The translations under genes and the position numbers were made by a program. The notes under the pieces are model-generated. The model saw only the letters and a program-made list of their open reading frames with translations. It searched no databases and was not told the origin of the DNA. From the NCBI GenBank assembly GCA_018398575.1, contig JAGTXZ010000009.1, positions 248,001 through 312,000 on the forward strand: DNA of 64,000 nucleotides. The letters are read 5' to 3'. This document shows, piece by piece, positions 32,033-42,837 of this stretch. Every line of letters begins with the position of its first letter. Within the stretch, counting starts at the first letter, position 1. This DNA is from Ampelomyces quisqualis. Its lineage: Eukaryota > Ascomycota > Dothideomycetes > Pleosporales > Phaeosphaeriaceae.

Positions 32033-32758
32033 ATGACATCGCCACCCTCATATTCAAGTGCGCTGGCCTCTCCCCGTTTCCTGAGCGATGATGCGATGAA
32101 GACTCGTTTGCATCGGTTCTTGGTCGATGCACTTGCCTTTGCCTACCAAGTGGACCATAATGAACTCATCAAAGTTGTGCCAGCCCGTCTCCTACCGACC
32201 GTCAATCAGCCCAAGACCGATGCACCCCCGGCTCCAAGATCTACTATCCTCTCTACAGAAGAGCGCGAGGACATGCTCTGTCTCGCAAATCTCGTGCGCG
32301 ACGTCGGCGACAAAGTCTCTAAGCACCAAATCAGTCTCATCACCAGTGACGAGCGCTACATCATCAAGCAACGCATACTGCTACCTGCACGAGAACTTCA
32401 AGTCATGGAAGGATACGTCCTCAAACTTTTGCGACTCTATTCAGTTCACAAGGGCATCGACCATCGTCAAGCAGGACTTTACACCCGTGGCTTCTTTTAT
32501 GGCTGGTCAGTTGTAGCTGACGAGAGTCTTGAGAAACGTCTCGTCTCGGATGATCTCCTCATAAGAACAGTTTCAAGCAACGAGAAGATGAGACTACTTC
32601 TGGGCAGTGCATTGGCGGCATTCGGTGACAAACATCTACGTGTCAAGGGATATAGCGAGTATTCTTCGGGAAGCTACTGGGTCGATCCTGACTCTTCCGC
32701 GCTGCAACAGGCCTTGGAATCGTGTTTGACATGTGGTAGATGTGGGGCAGGCGCTTGA
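32033..32758 (+). CDS. hypothetical protein
   Basis: A single exon of 241 residues, starting at the ATG at 32033 (MTSPPSYSSALASPRF); the frame is open upstream but only through a TTG. The sequence is well mixed and globular, with predicted helices (MKTRLHRFLVDALAFAYQ, REDMLCLANLVRDVGDKV, ELQVMEGYVLKLLRLYSV). A C-terminal CLTCGRCGAG has CxxC spacing, possibly metal-binding, though only three cysteines are present. No family is recognised. Codon quality and length favour a real gene; it stands alone between a spacer and the proline pseudogenes. Confidence 0.55.
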   Translation: MTSPPSYSSALASPRFLSDDAMKTRLHRFLVDALAFAYQVDHNELIKVVPARLLPTVNQPKTDAPPAPRSTILSTEEREDMLCLANLVRDVGDKVSKHQISLITSDERYIIKQRILLPARELQVMEGYVLKLLRLYSVHKGIDHRQAGLYTRGFFYGWSVVADESLEKRLVSDDLLIRTVSSNEKMRLLLGSALAAFGDKHLRVKGYSEYSSGSYWVDPDSSALQQALESCLTCGRCGAGA

Positions 32759-33015
32759 AATTGGCACAATATTTTCCTGTCCTTTCAGACTAAATACAGC
32801 ATAATGGACTTGCCAAACCTTGCTGCGCGCGAATCGCAAATTGTGTCAGCATGCGGTAGTCACATGGGCCTTCTACGTATATATACTGGTCCCGAAATCA
32901 CTGGAATACGGAAGCGGTTCATCTATCCTTCACAAGAATAGAACTGTCCTTTTACTTCTGATTCCTATCTGTTCCTTTTAACAAAGTCCTAACAACTTGA
33001 ATGTGCATCGCTGAT

Positions 33016-33878
33016 CTACTGTCTCGTATGATTGACATGCAAACCCTCCTTCTCATTCCTCATCAATCTCGCGATCATCACCGCCTCCCTCAAGGCCCTC
33101 CCCAAATGATCCCTCACACTGGACTCCTCCAGCACCATCAAGCCTCCAATCGTGCATCCTTCCAGCAACGTCCCTTGGTATTTCGACAGACCCAGATGCA
33201 CTCCACTTTGCAACATTTCCGCAGTGCCCTTCATGCTCTGGTAAATCTAGGCCTGGGCGATATACCTAGGCAAGCCAACTGCCACCGCCGAATCAATGAG
33301 CGCATCGCAAAACATTCCGACTTGCGAGAAAATTATATCCGCGATCTCCATGTACTTGGCTGGGAAACCTTCGTCTGGGTCCTCGATAGCGGTAAGGGCT
33401 TGAGAGACCTGGGCGCAGACATTTGGAAGAGTGCGGAGGACCCATGTTCTGTCACTTTCACCCGAGGAGTTCGCTGATACGAGCTTCTCATGGTGTTCTC
33501 GTGACCAACCGGCTGCCACGCTGATTAGGAGCTTTCCTTTTAGGGCTGAGACGACGTCGGCTTGTTTGAGCGTGCTTTCCACAGCTGAGGGGTCAACAAC
33601 AAGAATGATGATGTTGGCATCGTGGACAGCTTTTGCGTCGCTGCCTCGCTAAATGATTACTTTTCCGGAATCTTTCTGTTCCGAGAACAAAGATGATAGT
33701 TTCTGCTCCGTTAACGCAGGCGATGAACTTTGAGAACCTAGCCTTCGATTCTTGCGGTGATTCAGCAGGCTCTTCAATATCGGCGTTCCAAGGTTTCCCG
33801 TTGGATGTCAGGCTTGAAATCAGCCGGACGTGGGTAGAGCTTACCGCAACCTAGAATGCAAAGAATTTGTCCTGCCAT
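33016..33878 (-). pseudogene. disabled pyrroline-5-carboxylate reductase gene
   Basis: Reading downstream from an ATG at 33878: MAGQILCILGCG (the Rossmann start), then in another frame SKFIACVNGA, then KLSSLFSEQK, AKAVHDANIIILVVDPS, ALKGKLLISVAAG, WVLRTLPNVCAQVSQALTAIE, the dimerisation part DALIDSAVAVGLPR, then MKGTAEMLQSG and GCTIGGLMVLEE. This is the complete order of P5C reductase, which makes proline from P5C. It is interrupted by at least one frameshift near 33700 and by TAG codons at 33649-33651 and 33247-33249. At the second the family has a Gln-type position, which fits CAG to TAG. The N-terminal region after GCG also looks damaged. A genuine housekeeping copy must exist elsewhere, so this is probably a degraded paralogue. 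Confidence 0.75.
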
Positions 33879-34163
33879 CACTTGATGCTGGAGTTGAGAC
33901 TACAACGCTAACACTTCTTGGTTTATATTCCGCTACCACAGAGAACAATACCGGAATTGCAAACAGCAATATCTACGTGAATGCCAACGTTGTGGTTACA
34001 TCCAGAGCTACCTATGAAGCTCATGTCAACTTAGCAAGGCGCTATTTACAATTACACAACACCCACTCTAGCCGCCGAGCTGCTATGCAACATCACAGGG
34101 ACAGACACAAGGGGCGGAGACCAGTCAATGGATACCAAAGAATTCAATGCAATCATTCAAGTC

Positions 34164-34971
34164 TTACATTCTTGCACACGCGAAACAATACCTGATCTGT
34201 GCAGAAAAAAGCGATTTGATCCTCCAAGTCAACCTCCCAAGCGTCGAGAACCCATCCCTCGTCCTGAGCAGAGCATCGCGATTCTCGACTGCCCTTCTTA
34301 GCAGATATCCGATGCATTCGCACATAGTCCCCCAAGTCGGACACTTCAAGATTTCAGGCGGGTTCTGGCTCTCATCCTTGTCCGCTAATAGCGGAAAGCT
34401 GACTTTATCGCTCATGCCTTGAAGCTGCCCTAGAGGAACAGAAACGGTTGGAAACCCTGCTTTGATCTGAAGAAGTGCACCTTGTGCGATGCCGTTGTCC
34501 GCATCGTTGGTGTTTTGACTCGTGTCATGAATCGATGATAGATCATCGAACAGAAGGGATGCGCCTAGCACGAGCTTCAGGCCCAGTGTGAACCGTCCTT
34601 TCGTGCCTCGGCCATGTGCAAAGCGAGATGGGCGGGAGTGGCTTTCAGATATGATTGGTAGGTATTGTAGATGAAGTCTTTTCCATCGGGGTTGAACTTG
34701 CGTGTGAATTCAAAATTGGTGCGTGAAATTCCCCGCCGCCAATGTTGAAATTCTGCGTCGACGATGATATCTGAACTCTGTGTTCTTTGCATCGAACCGC
34801 GGTCTCTTCGAGCGCATGGAGAATCTGTTGCGGTGGTAGTTCATCCCTCGCAAAAGCCTTCACTAGAGCGGGATGTCGGAGAAACAAGACATTGTGTGAC
34901 TTTAGTATCGAGAGCAGTGGGTGTTTGGCCGAAGAAATGTTCTCTGCCACGGCTATGAAATCATGTGGCAA
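34164..34971 (-). pseudogene. disabled proline dehydrogenase gene, 5'-truncated
   Basis: Three frames in succession match the FAD-dependent proline dehydrogenase barrel. First, LLSILKSHNVLFLRHPALVKA and LPPQQILHALEE appear. Second, DIIVDAEFQH, FNPDGKDFIYNTYQSYLK and HLALHMAEARKDG follow. Third come FTLGLKLVLGASLLFDD, GIAQGALL, VPLGQLQGMSDKV and WGTMCECIGYLLRRAVENR. The frame changes fall near 34770 and 34590. The N-terminal mitochondrial region normally preceding the first block is not found upstream. The enzyme would oxidise proline to P5C in mitochondria. It lies on the same strand, 290 bp upstream of the P5C reductase remnant, so both ends of the proline/P5C interconversion are broken here. 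A sequencing error cannot be fully excluded, but two frameshifts plus truncation favour a pseudogene. Confidence 0.7.
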
Positions 34972-35623
34972 GGAGATAAGAGCATGTAAAGTGACTTATC
35001 AATGGCAGTGACCAAGGGACTTCGTAACGACGTGAGGGGGTGAACCTCGCTGCTCAGGCTGCTGGTGTAACGGAGCGGATCGTGTGGTATCGGGGTTATC
35101 AGAGACTAGAACCTTGGTACTGATGGCTTTCTCTTCCATCAGATCTGTTTCGCGTGTCAACTTGGTCGTATGGTCAGATTCGTATGAAGTAGGATCTTCA
35201 GATCACTCCCCTTCCTCCCAAGAGGCTAGCTCTGGTTGGATGGTATGAAACTCAGGTAGAGACTCCGTGAAAGATACCTTCTTTCGTTGCATGCGAAGCG
35301 GTTTGCTGAAATGTGCAAAACGTGTTCAGCTGACAGTGATCATTGTGGTTTTGCAGTGGAGAATAGGTCGTTGTTTGATTCTCAGGACGGGACGTTATTG
35401 CTAATTTATTGTATACAGATATGCAAGGCGTCATATGTGTATATATATGCATGTGTATAAGGTCTTCATCATATATTTACCGTGCGGCTACGATGCAGAC
35501 GTGTTTCAACGGGAATCAATTTGTTATCAAGCAAAGAACACTACGTGACTAACTGACATGATGAATTATCTCAACGGGCGATCCCCAACCCCACGGACGT
35601 ATGTGTACTGACATCTGCTTGAT
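34972..35623. other. 650-bp spacer, no gene seen
   Basis: Upstream of the proline dehydrogenase remnant. A minus-strand frame with LMEEKAISTKVLVSDNPDT (about 35050-35150) could be part of its lost N-terminal half, but two stops separate it. Nothing else supported. Confidence 0.35.
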
Positions 35624-36026
35624 TCACACCCTAAACCACACTCTGACCTTTTCCATCGCCACCTTCCGCTTTATATGCGTCTTTAACATCTTCACTTCCT
35701 CCTCCTTATCCAGCTCAGCCATGGTCTTGACCTGTTTCTTTGTGTCCGTATGCGACGTATGAGCTGTGCGGAAAGGAGTAATAAAGGAGATGTGTGAGTT
35801 CGCAGGTGTGCTTGAGCGAATTGATGAGGGGATCAAGATGGAGGGAAATTTGGAAGGCATGCTGCTGATGCTAGTTTCCATCGAGACTAGAATTTCGCTC
35901 TTGCGCTTGCTTGTACTGCTGATTATTTTCCTGTTCAGTTTGTAGTGCATGTGTACCTAGAGTGAATTTATTGATGGAAGTGGGAGGCTTTTGAGCCGGT
36001 TCAAGTATCTGGGTGTTCAAAGACAT
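35624..36026 (-). CDS. small hypothetical basic protein
   Basis: Proposed exons 36026-35957 and 35886-35624, separated by a 70-bp intron (GTACAC...TTCTAG) with frame-exact junction, giving 110 residues from the ATG at 36026 (MSLNTQILEPAQKPPTS). The C-terminal half is a charged helix, KKQVKTMAELDKEEEVKML, ending KVRVWFRV. No family recognised. If the intron is not real, exon 1 would read on as a 51-residue peptide, and the second exon as a separate frame from an ATG at 35950. Support is limited to splice signals and the plausible helix. Confidence 0.35.
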
Positions 36027-36410
36027 TGTGAGGTGGTGGTGTATGGTCACGAGATATGCGTGGTCAGAGATGGTGCGTGCACAATGATGCTTTGAGTGAA
36101 TGGTCTGGTAATGATAGGTATAGAACGTAGATACTAGAGAGCACCACTGAAGTCTGAGCACACGCGCATGGAATCGGTCAAGTGAGCAAGTGCAAGAAAA
36201 CTTGAGAACAAAACTAACCTTGAGCGATTTGAAACACAACGCAGTAATCATATGGGGCCAACAATTTAATCTTCCCACGTTCCTCATATGCACAAATTTT
36301 GACAAAGACCTACACAAATTTACCAAACAATGAATTATGTTATCATATCACAACGCCAAAACGCCAAAAACACCCGCTTAACTATTTTCGCCCCAACCCC
36401 CACCTGAAAT

Positions 36411-36776
36411 CTACACACCCTTCAACTTCTGCCACCCCCCCGTCTTCCCCATAAACCCACCCACCAACCCCTTAGCCTTGGCCTTGGCCTTAGCCCCAAC
36501 CTTGGTCTTGGCCTTTTTCTCGTCCTCTTCTTTCCACGTACTCATGCGCGCAGGCGGCAAGAAATCATCAAAGCTCGTCTTGCGGCTCGTGAAGCGCGGA
36601 CGATCATCTGAGGACTTTTGGACGCGTGGGGTGAGATAGGCGTCCGGGTGGGAGTTGGACATGTTTACTGAGAAGCGCTCGTCGAAGCGGGAGGAGCGGG
36701 TAGAGAGGGGTACGCGGAGGGTGGATAGGGTAGAGAAGGAGGAGGTGGAGGTAGATGTTGATGTTGGTGATGGCAT
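36411..36776 (-). CDS. small hypothetical Ser/Lys-rich protein
   Basis: A single exon of 121 residues from the ATG at 36776. The N terminus is Ser/Thr-rich (SPTSTSTSTSSFSTLST). The middle has an RSSRFDERFSVN segment and RPRFTSRKTSFDDFLPP. The C terminus is a Lys/Ala repeat (KTKVGAKAKAKAKG) followed by GGFMGKTGGW. It appears disordered. I do not recognise a family, though the RF.SRKTSFDDF string looks constrained enough for a real protein. Confidence 0.45.
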   Translation of the reverse strand: MPSPTSTSTSTSSFSTLSTLRVPLSTRSSRFDERFSVNMSNSHPDAYLTPRVQKSSDDRPRFTSRKTSFDDFLPPARMSTWKEEDEKKAKTKVGAKAKAKAKGLVGGFMGKTGGWQKLKGV

Positions 36777-37317
36777 GTTGTGTTTTTGCGGGGTGCAAAG
36801 TGGCTGTGACTTGTTAATGGTTTAAACGGTTGTTTGTTTACTGTGTGTGTGTGTGTGTGTGGAAATGTTTGTGTTTGAATGGATCTGGAGTTTTGGTTGG
36901 AAACAATATAAGGCGGTGTTATATGGATCATGGGTGAGACATGTAGATACACAGTAATGAATTGCATATTCGTGTGAGTGATCATAGTGCACTGTGTGCT
37001 AAACGTTGTACGTTAGCATCATTAAGGCTGGGTAAGAATGAGGAGAGGTGTAGAGGTTACTGGCCAGATGCACGGTACAACAAATCGGACACTCCAATAG
37101 ACTGATGACATCGGTAATGATGGCAGGATGAGCATGTATTTCAGCTTCACATTACTGCACTGGATCGTGCGAGAAGTCTCGTTGCCTGGTACTCCAGCCT
37201 TATGAGACGTACAACTGCTTTTGTACAATGTTCTCAAATCACGCAAGCCTTCTCGAGTCTGCAATTTCAGCAGCTTTACTCACTCACTTGGCCATGCGCC
37301 CGTCTGAGCATAATCTC
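36777..37317. other. 540-bp spacer with (TG)10 microsatellite
   Basis: A TG dinucleotide run occupies 36842-36861. The rest shows no gene. The tetraspanin gene ends at 37318 on the same strand. Confidence 0.6.
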
Positions 37318-38359
37318 CTAGGTCCTCGCCCATTCATTCTCGATAGAAGGTAGTTGGCTACTTTCATCGTTCCCTGTTATAGCTTTGGTAGGCGTGCGAT
37401 TGCCTCCTTCAGCACCGCGTTCAGTGTTGGTGTCATCCTCCTCTCCATCAATTTGTTCGATACGATCTGAGTAGCCATTGTAGCCGGGGATGTAGTTGAT
37501 GGCGTTTCGTGGTTCGGTGTCGCCATGCCTTTCGTCGGCAATCATACGAGAGATGCGCTCGGGTGCGACCTTGTGTAGCCATGATTCCTTCTGGGTGGGG
37601 ATGGCGATGATGGCGAACTGAGAATCTATCAACTGCCATTACAGACATGTCGCGCGTTTTACGTACCTGCCAGATAAATACCATTGCCACTACCCCTATC
37701 AGTAAGCCAGCAACTTGTTGTTCTTCAGCCTTCCACGCCGCGAGACAGCCGTTGCTCCGTCCGAAGGCGCTCTCGCAAGCATGCTGGTCATGGCTTCTGT
37801 CAGGGAAAGGCCAAGCCATGTCTCGGGAGTTAGCCAGGCCACAGCAGTTAAAGGCATCCTGTATTTTTCTGATGGCGTCCGAATTCTTGCTTTTGAATAG
37901 CTTCTGCCAGCGCTCCAGGAGGCCGCAGTTCAAACCAGAAGGCGGCACTGCATGTGTTCCCAGTAGGGTGATGATGGCGGTCGAATAGATGAAGATGATG
38001 GTGTTCGCAATTATCACGAGCGGAGGACGCTGGATTTTGCCGCGGTCCAGGCGCTGGCGGCGCTCCTGGCTGCGCGTGAAGTCGTAGCCACCCTCGAGCA
38101 ACAGACCCGCGATGATGGGCAGGGCAGTTGTGAACCCGGTGAGGGTACCGGAGATGGGTACCGAGCGGTCACTGGAGCGGGAGGATGCATAGCTGTGAGG
38201 GTCAGTTCGAAAAGCGAGTATTGGACTGTGGACGGGCTACCCTCCCAGACCGGTCGCAATGACAAGGTACTGCAATCATCAGTGCTGTCACGACTTCAGG
38301 TACTTTGTACTGACCACCACGCTGAGGCAGGTTACAACCTGCTTTCTTGTGTATGTCAT
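37318..38359 (-). CDS. tetraspanin (fungal Tsp3-like)
   Basis: Four exons: 38359-38315, 38269-38241, 38192-37667 and 37632-37318. The introns are 45, 48 and 34 bp; 304 residues. Four membrane segments are visible: KQVVTCLSVVYLVIATGLGG (6-25), TLTGFTTALPIIAGLLL (about 40-56), PLVIIANTIIFIYSTAIITLL (about 78-98) and VAGLLIGVVAMVFIWQ (about 178-193). The large extracellular loop carries the tetraspanin CCG (FNCCGLANS) plus further cysteines (HACESAF, NGCLAAW). The cytosolic tail is hydrophilic and acidic. Tetraspanins organise membrane microdomains; the Tsp3 group is widespread in ascomycetes, distinct from Pls1. The last intron is unusually short but is required to keep LIDSQFAII in frame; a frameshift is the alternative. 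Confidence 0.8.
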
Positions 38360-39401
38360 GTTGGGCTGGTCGATATGATAGAAGCGCGCAGTATGCGAAG
38401 TCTTTGAGAGAAGGCAAGAGACAGGCAAGGGGAGACTGGGTTATCACCTCTATCAAGACACTGCAGATCTTGTCTACACTGTGCGACATGCTGCCATGAT
38501 TGTGCTGGCTGTTCCGAAGAGGTTAGCGCCCATGTGACTGGAGCCAGGCCGAGCTGGCGCCAACCACGCGCACAGCGCGATAAAACAACACGCCGCCATG
38601 AGCTGCTGCTGGGGCAATGCCATGCGCTGCACGTCTCAGGCGAGCGTCGCCGTGTAGAATCCGCAGCCATGTGGTGGCCATGGAGTCGAAACGCGTGCGG
38701 CCCACGTCATTCATTGGCCTGTGCTAGCGTACCCGTCTTCTCCACACCTGGGCCCTGAAGTCGGGCAAAATCCATCTCTCTCGATCCCCAGCAGTTCGCG
38801 GCCCAACGTCAATCACACCCTTTTCCATCGGCATAGCACGACCTGTCTGAGCTCGAAACACCCCACGTTGCTGCCCCATCTCTGGCCCGCGCGTCTTAGA
38901 CACGCATGCACTGTGGAAAGGCGGCTTGCATCGCGTGAGATGCAGGCAAGCTCGTTTGTCCACACGATCACCTCTCATCATGATACCAAGTAACGCGGTT
39001 TTAGCTTCGCTGGAAGTTGCCGCCTGTACATGCGGGGTTATTTGATTGTCATTCGACGACTAAATACGCAGCTAATTCCTCTGAACATTCCTGTCTTCCA
39101 TCCCTTCGAAGCTCTGTTCGTCTATTTGTGTTCCTCGTCCTTCACTTCTCCTCCATGCCATCGCTTCGTGAGCAGCACAGGTAACGCCTGTTTCAGCATG
39201 CTTCCGCTCTCACCACCACAATGCTATCTTCTTGCAGGTGGTACATCTTGCAAACAAGCCACCTTCACCTCTCAGCAGGTCAAGCTCCCACTGTCACTGT
39301 GGCCCGCACGTCCCGTGGCATCCTTGGTCGCACTCAGCTCGCTTCAGGACATAATCTTCCCGCACACGCAGCCAACCTCACGCCATTCACAACCCACGAA
39401 C
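38360..39401. other. 1-kb spacer, no gene seen
   Basis: It holds the tetraspanin promoter and, towards the right, a pyrimidine-rich plus-strand leader of the next small gene. The frame of that gene is open from 39030, but without family-like sequence before 39402. Confidence 0.45.
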
Positions 39402-39839
39402 ATGTCGTCGCTGCGCAACACCCATCATGGCAGCCCTTGGTCACCACCTTTCTCGCCAACGCTTGGAAGTATTCAAGAAGTCTTCGAGTACGAGCCGCTC
39501 GACATACCCAGCCAGCCTACCACTCCTCTCACTCCAACCGAGGCGCAGGACCATGACGCTGCCTTTGTCTTACCGGAACCCGCACACGCTTGTTTGCCCA
39601 CCCTGTGCCTGGGCACCAGGACGAAAGGCATCATTGTGAGCCCTCGCAAAAGCCGACCATCGCTGGCATCAACCAAAGTCACCAATGTTCTGCGCCATGT
39701 TCTCGACGCCGATCGCAATCGCCGCCGACGAGCTTTGCGAATTTACTTGAAGGCCATCGTCTTCTTGAAATTACTTCTCAAGTCACATGAGCGATACGGC
39801 GCACTTATGGCAACATCTGGCATGTACATGCAGCGCTGA
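39402..39839 (+). CDS. hypothetical protein
   Basis: A single-exon gene of 145 residues. I chose the ATG at 39402 (MSSLRNTHHGSPWSPPF), because the upstream open frame looks like untranslated CT-rich leader. It contains a Pro/Thr-rich segment (PSQPTTPLTPTEAQ), a GIIVSPRKSRPSLAS stretch and a basic C-terminal helix (DADRNRRRRALRIYLKAIV, then FLKLLLKSHERYG). No family recognised. Confidence 0.45.
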   Translation: MSSLRNTHHGSPWSPPFSPTLGSIQEVFEYEPLDIPSQPTTPLTPTEAQDHDAAFVLPEPAHACLPTLCLGTRTKGIIVSPRKSRPSLASTKVTNVLRHVLDADRNRRRRALRIYLKAIVFLKLLLKSHERYGALMATSGMYMQR

Positions 39840-40736
39840 TTGGGACTTGGCATGGTGAATTTGGGAAAGGGCAACACGACTCGATCACATTTACGCATTT
39901 CATTCTGTTTGTGCGAGGCATAGCGTTTGGTATTGGAAAACGGCATACATGGGAGTTTTTAATTTCAATAAGTTTCACGGCGTGGTGCGCCCGACGGATT
40001 ATCAGCATGTACAAGGAAAAGCAGCAATGCACGGCGCAGAGACTGTACTCAACTGCGACACATCATTCAACCAACCGGGTTTGATGGGGATCATCTGGAG
40101 AAATCTTAGCTTTGTTCCAGAAAACACGGTCATCACGTGAGATGATCTACAAATTACCTAGGCGGAATCATACTCGTTCGTAAATTTGAGAAACTTGGAG
40201 CGATAGCTTCTCTAAGTTCCACGTGTGAGGACTCAGTGGTGTTCTAGTAAGAAGCTAAATCTTGGTATCGCCAAGGGTACAAGTATTTTGTAGTATAACG
40301 AGAGCAAAACTATTGGTTTTTTGCCGATAGCGAATTCATGGTTCTGATTGGTTCACTGCTCTCCCCGCACAAGCGAGTCTAGTTCGAAGTTCGGTACTGC
40401 TGCTGTATCTGCAGTTCGGCTTCATGAAATGCACAGTGCCCATCAATTGACTCAATCTCATCGTTGTCACATCGTGAGTCTCCAAAGATGATTCACACTT
40501 CAAGTGTCCCCTTACACGTCAATACATTCGTAGACATGGTAACCTACCGTGGACATGCAATGGAAACTCCTTCAATCCCGAATCGATACAACCGAGGGTT
40601 ATCGAGAGGGGCATACAGACGACAGCTCCCCTAGCGCCACAGCTCCCAGATCCTCCGGGATTATGTCGTCTTACATTTTTACATATACTTCCATGCATCC
40701 CTCAGTAATGCGTGTGGTTCGTTGCCTGCTTCCATC
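39840..40736. other. 900-bp spacer, no gene seen
   Basis: An AT-rich patch lies at about 40140-40330. The right half is the promoter of the SDH flavoprotein gene. No other element recognised. Confidence 0.45.
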
Positions 40737-42837
40737 ATGCGGTCCTTTGCGCGAGCAATCCAACGCCAGCGGTTCGGCACTCGTACTTTGCTCGTACAAT
40801 GTCAACGGGGTTTCGCCACGGTGAATACTCGGGAAGTCCAAGGCTTGACGGTTTTTGATCACCATTATGAGTACGACTATAGCCACTCCAGATAGATACA
40901 TTCCTAACACATGGTAGTGCGATCGTCGTGGGTGCAGGAGGCGCAGGCCTACGCGCAGCCGTGGGCCTCACAGAAGCTGGACTCAAGACTGCATGCGTAT
41001 CGAAACTCTTCTCAACTCGATCGCACACGGTTGCCGCGCAAGGAGGTATTAATGCTGCGCTCGGGAACATGACGGAAGACGATTGGCGGTGGCACATGTA
41101 TGATACGGTCAAAGGGTCGGATTGGCTGGGCGATCAAGATGCTATCCACTACATGACGCGCGAAGCTGTACCTGCCGTTGTTGAGCTGGAGAACTATGGC
41201 ATGCCGTTTTCGAGAACGAGTGATGGGACGATATACCAAAGAGCACTTGGTGGGCAATCCTTGGAGTATGGAAAGGGTGGACAAGCATATCGCACAGCGT
41301 GCGCGGCTGATCGGACGGGACATGCGATGTTGCATACTTTGTATGGACAGAGCTTGAAAGAGGGGGTACAGTTCTTCATCGAATGGTTTGCGCTCGATCT
41401 CATGATGAGCGAAGGGAAGTGCCTGGGCATCACGGCGATGAACATGGAAGACGGAACTTGCCATCGCATGTTTGCAAGGAACACCATATTGGCTACTGGT
41501 GGTTAGTGGCCATGGAGTTTAGAAGACAATGTGTGAGAAGGACTGACAGGAGCAGGTTATGGACGAGCGTACTTCAGTGCTACAAGCGCACATACCAGCA
41601 CAGGAGACGGAAGCGCAATGGTATCAAGAGCAGGGTTACCGCTTCAAGATATGGAGTTTGTGCAATTCCATCCCTCTGGGATTTATGGCGCTGGCGTACG
41701 TCGAGAGTGCGACGATCGCCCATGTTGGTGATGATACTAACAGTTTATGCACAGGTCTTGATCACAGAAGGTGCACGCGGTGAGGGTGGTTATCTCCTCA
41801 ATGGCGAAGGCGAGCGATTCATGGAACGCTATGCACCCACCGCGAAGGATCTAGCATCGCGAGACGTAGTGAGTAGATCAATGAACCTCGAGATTATCGA
41901 AGGTCGAGGTTGCGGCCCAGGAAAAGACCACATTTATTTACAACTTTCGCATCTACCGAAGGAGATCATCATGGAGCGATTACCGGGCATTGCAGAAACG
42001 GCGGGTATCTTTGCTGGCATCGATGTTACCAAAGAGCCGATTCCTGTATTACCAACCGTACACTATTGCATGGGCGGAATTCCGACGAATTTTCATGGAC
42101 AGGCTCTGGACGTCAGAGACGGCAAGGACCATGTGGTTGACGGCTTGTATGCAGCGGGCGAGGCAGCTTGCGTGAGTGTGCATGGCGCCAATCGATTGGG
42201 GGCAAACTCATTACTTGATATTGTCGTCTTTGTAAGTTGTCCAACTCTGATGGTAGTAACATGCACTGAACAGACCCAGGGCCGAGCCTCCGCACATCAT
42301 GTCTCTTCAAACCATGCGCCATCAGCTGCACACCACCAAGCACCCGAGAACATCGGGTTAGAATCCATCGCCGAAATAGACACAGTACTCAACTCATCAG
42401 GAAGTACACCCACATCTTTACTCCGCGACTCGATGCAACGAACTATGCAGCAAACAACTGCCGTATTTCGTACACAAGACTCGTTATCAAAAGGCAACCA
42501 GCAACTTCGCGACGCGGAGGAGAAATTCAAGAGCAATCTCCGAGTCACCGACCGCTCGTTGATCTGGAACTCCGATCTCATCGAAACGCTCGAACTGCGC
42601 AATCTACTCACAAACGCAATCCAGACAAGCAAAGCAGCATTGACAAGGACAGAATCAAGAGGCGCACATGCAAGAGACGATTACAAGGATCGTGACGACA
42701 AGAGCTGGATGAAGCATAGCTTAACATGGCAAACTAATGTCGGGGACGACGTGCAGTGGGGCACAAGAGGCGTGACAATGGGCACAATGGACGAGGCGGA
42801 GTGTAAGAGTGTACCACCAGTCAAGCGATTGTACTGA
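40737..42837 (+). CDS. SDH1: succinate dehydrogenase flavoprotein subunit (possibly a divergent paralogue)
   Basis: Five exons: 40737-40870, 40918-41501, 41556-41695, 41755-42231 and 42280-42837. The introns are 47, 54, 59 and 48 bp and frame-exact; 630 residues. The N terminus [16 protein letters not shown] is a mitochondrial presequence. FAD landmarks: [16 protein letters not shown], then [19 protein letters not shown], with the flavin-linking His of SHTVAAQGG. Active-site elements: [12 protein letters not shown] and [14 protein letters not shown]. The C terminus ends [11 protein letters not shown] as expected. The enzyme oxidises succinate in complex II. Several positions normally constant in fungal SDH1 differ (HYC for [12 protein letters not shown] for PTGIYGAGC, FSTRSH for FPTRSH), so this may be a second copy. 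It is tail-to-tail with the Ppo oxygenase gene. Confidence 0.88.

Noticed and set aside
33001..33477. 158-residue plus-strand frame
   Set aside because: It is antisense to the P5C reductase remnant, whose minus-strand reading carries the conserved motifs.
41383..41754. Start of a 484-residue frame overlapping SDH exons 2-3 in another frame
   Set aside because: Only the part from 41755 onward is SDH sequence. The earlier part reads exon 2, exon 3 and the introns out of frame.
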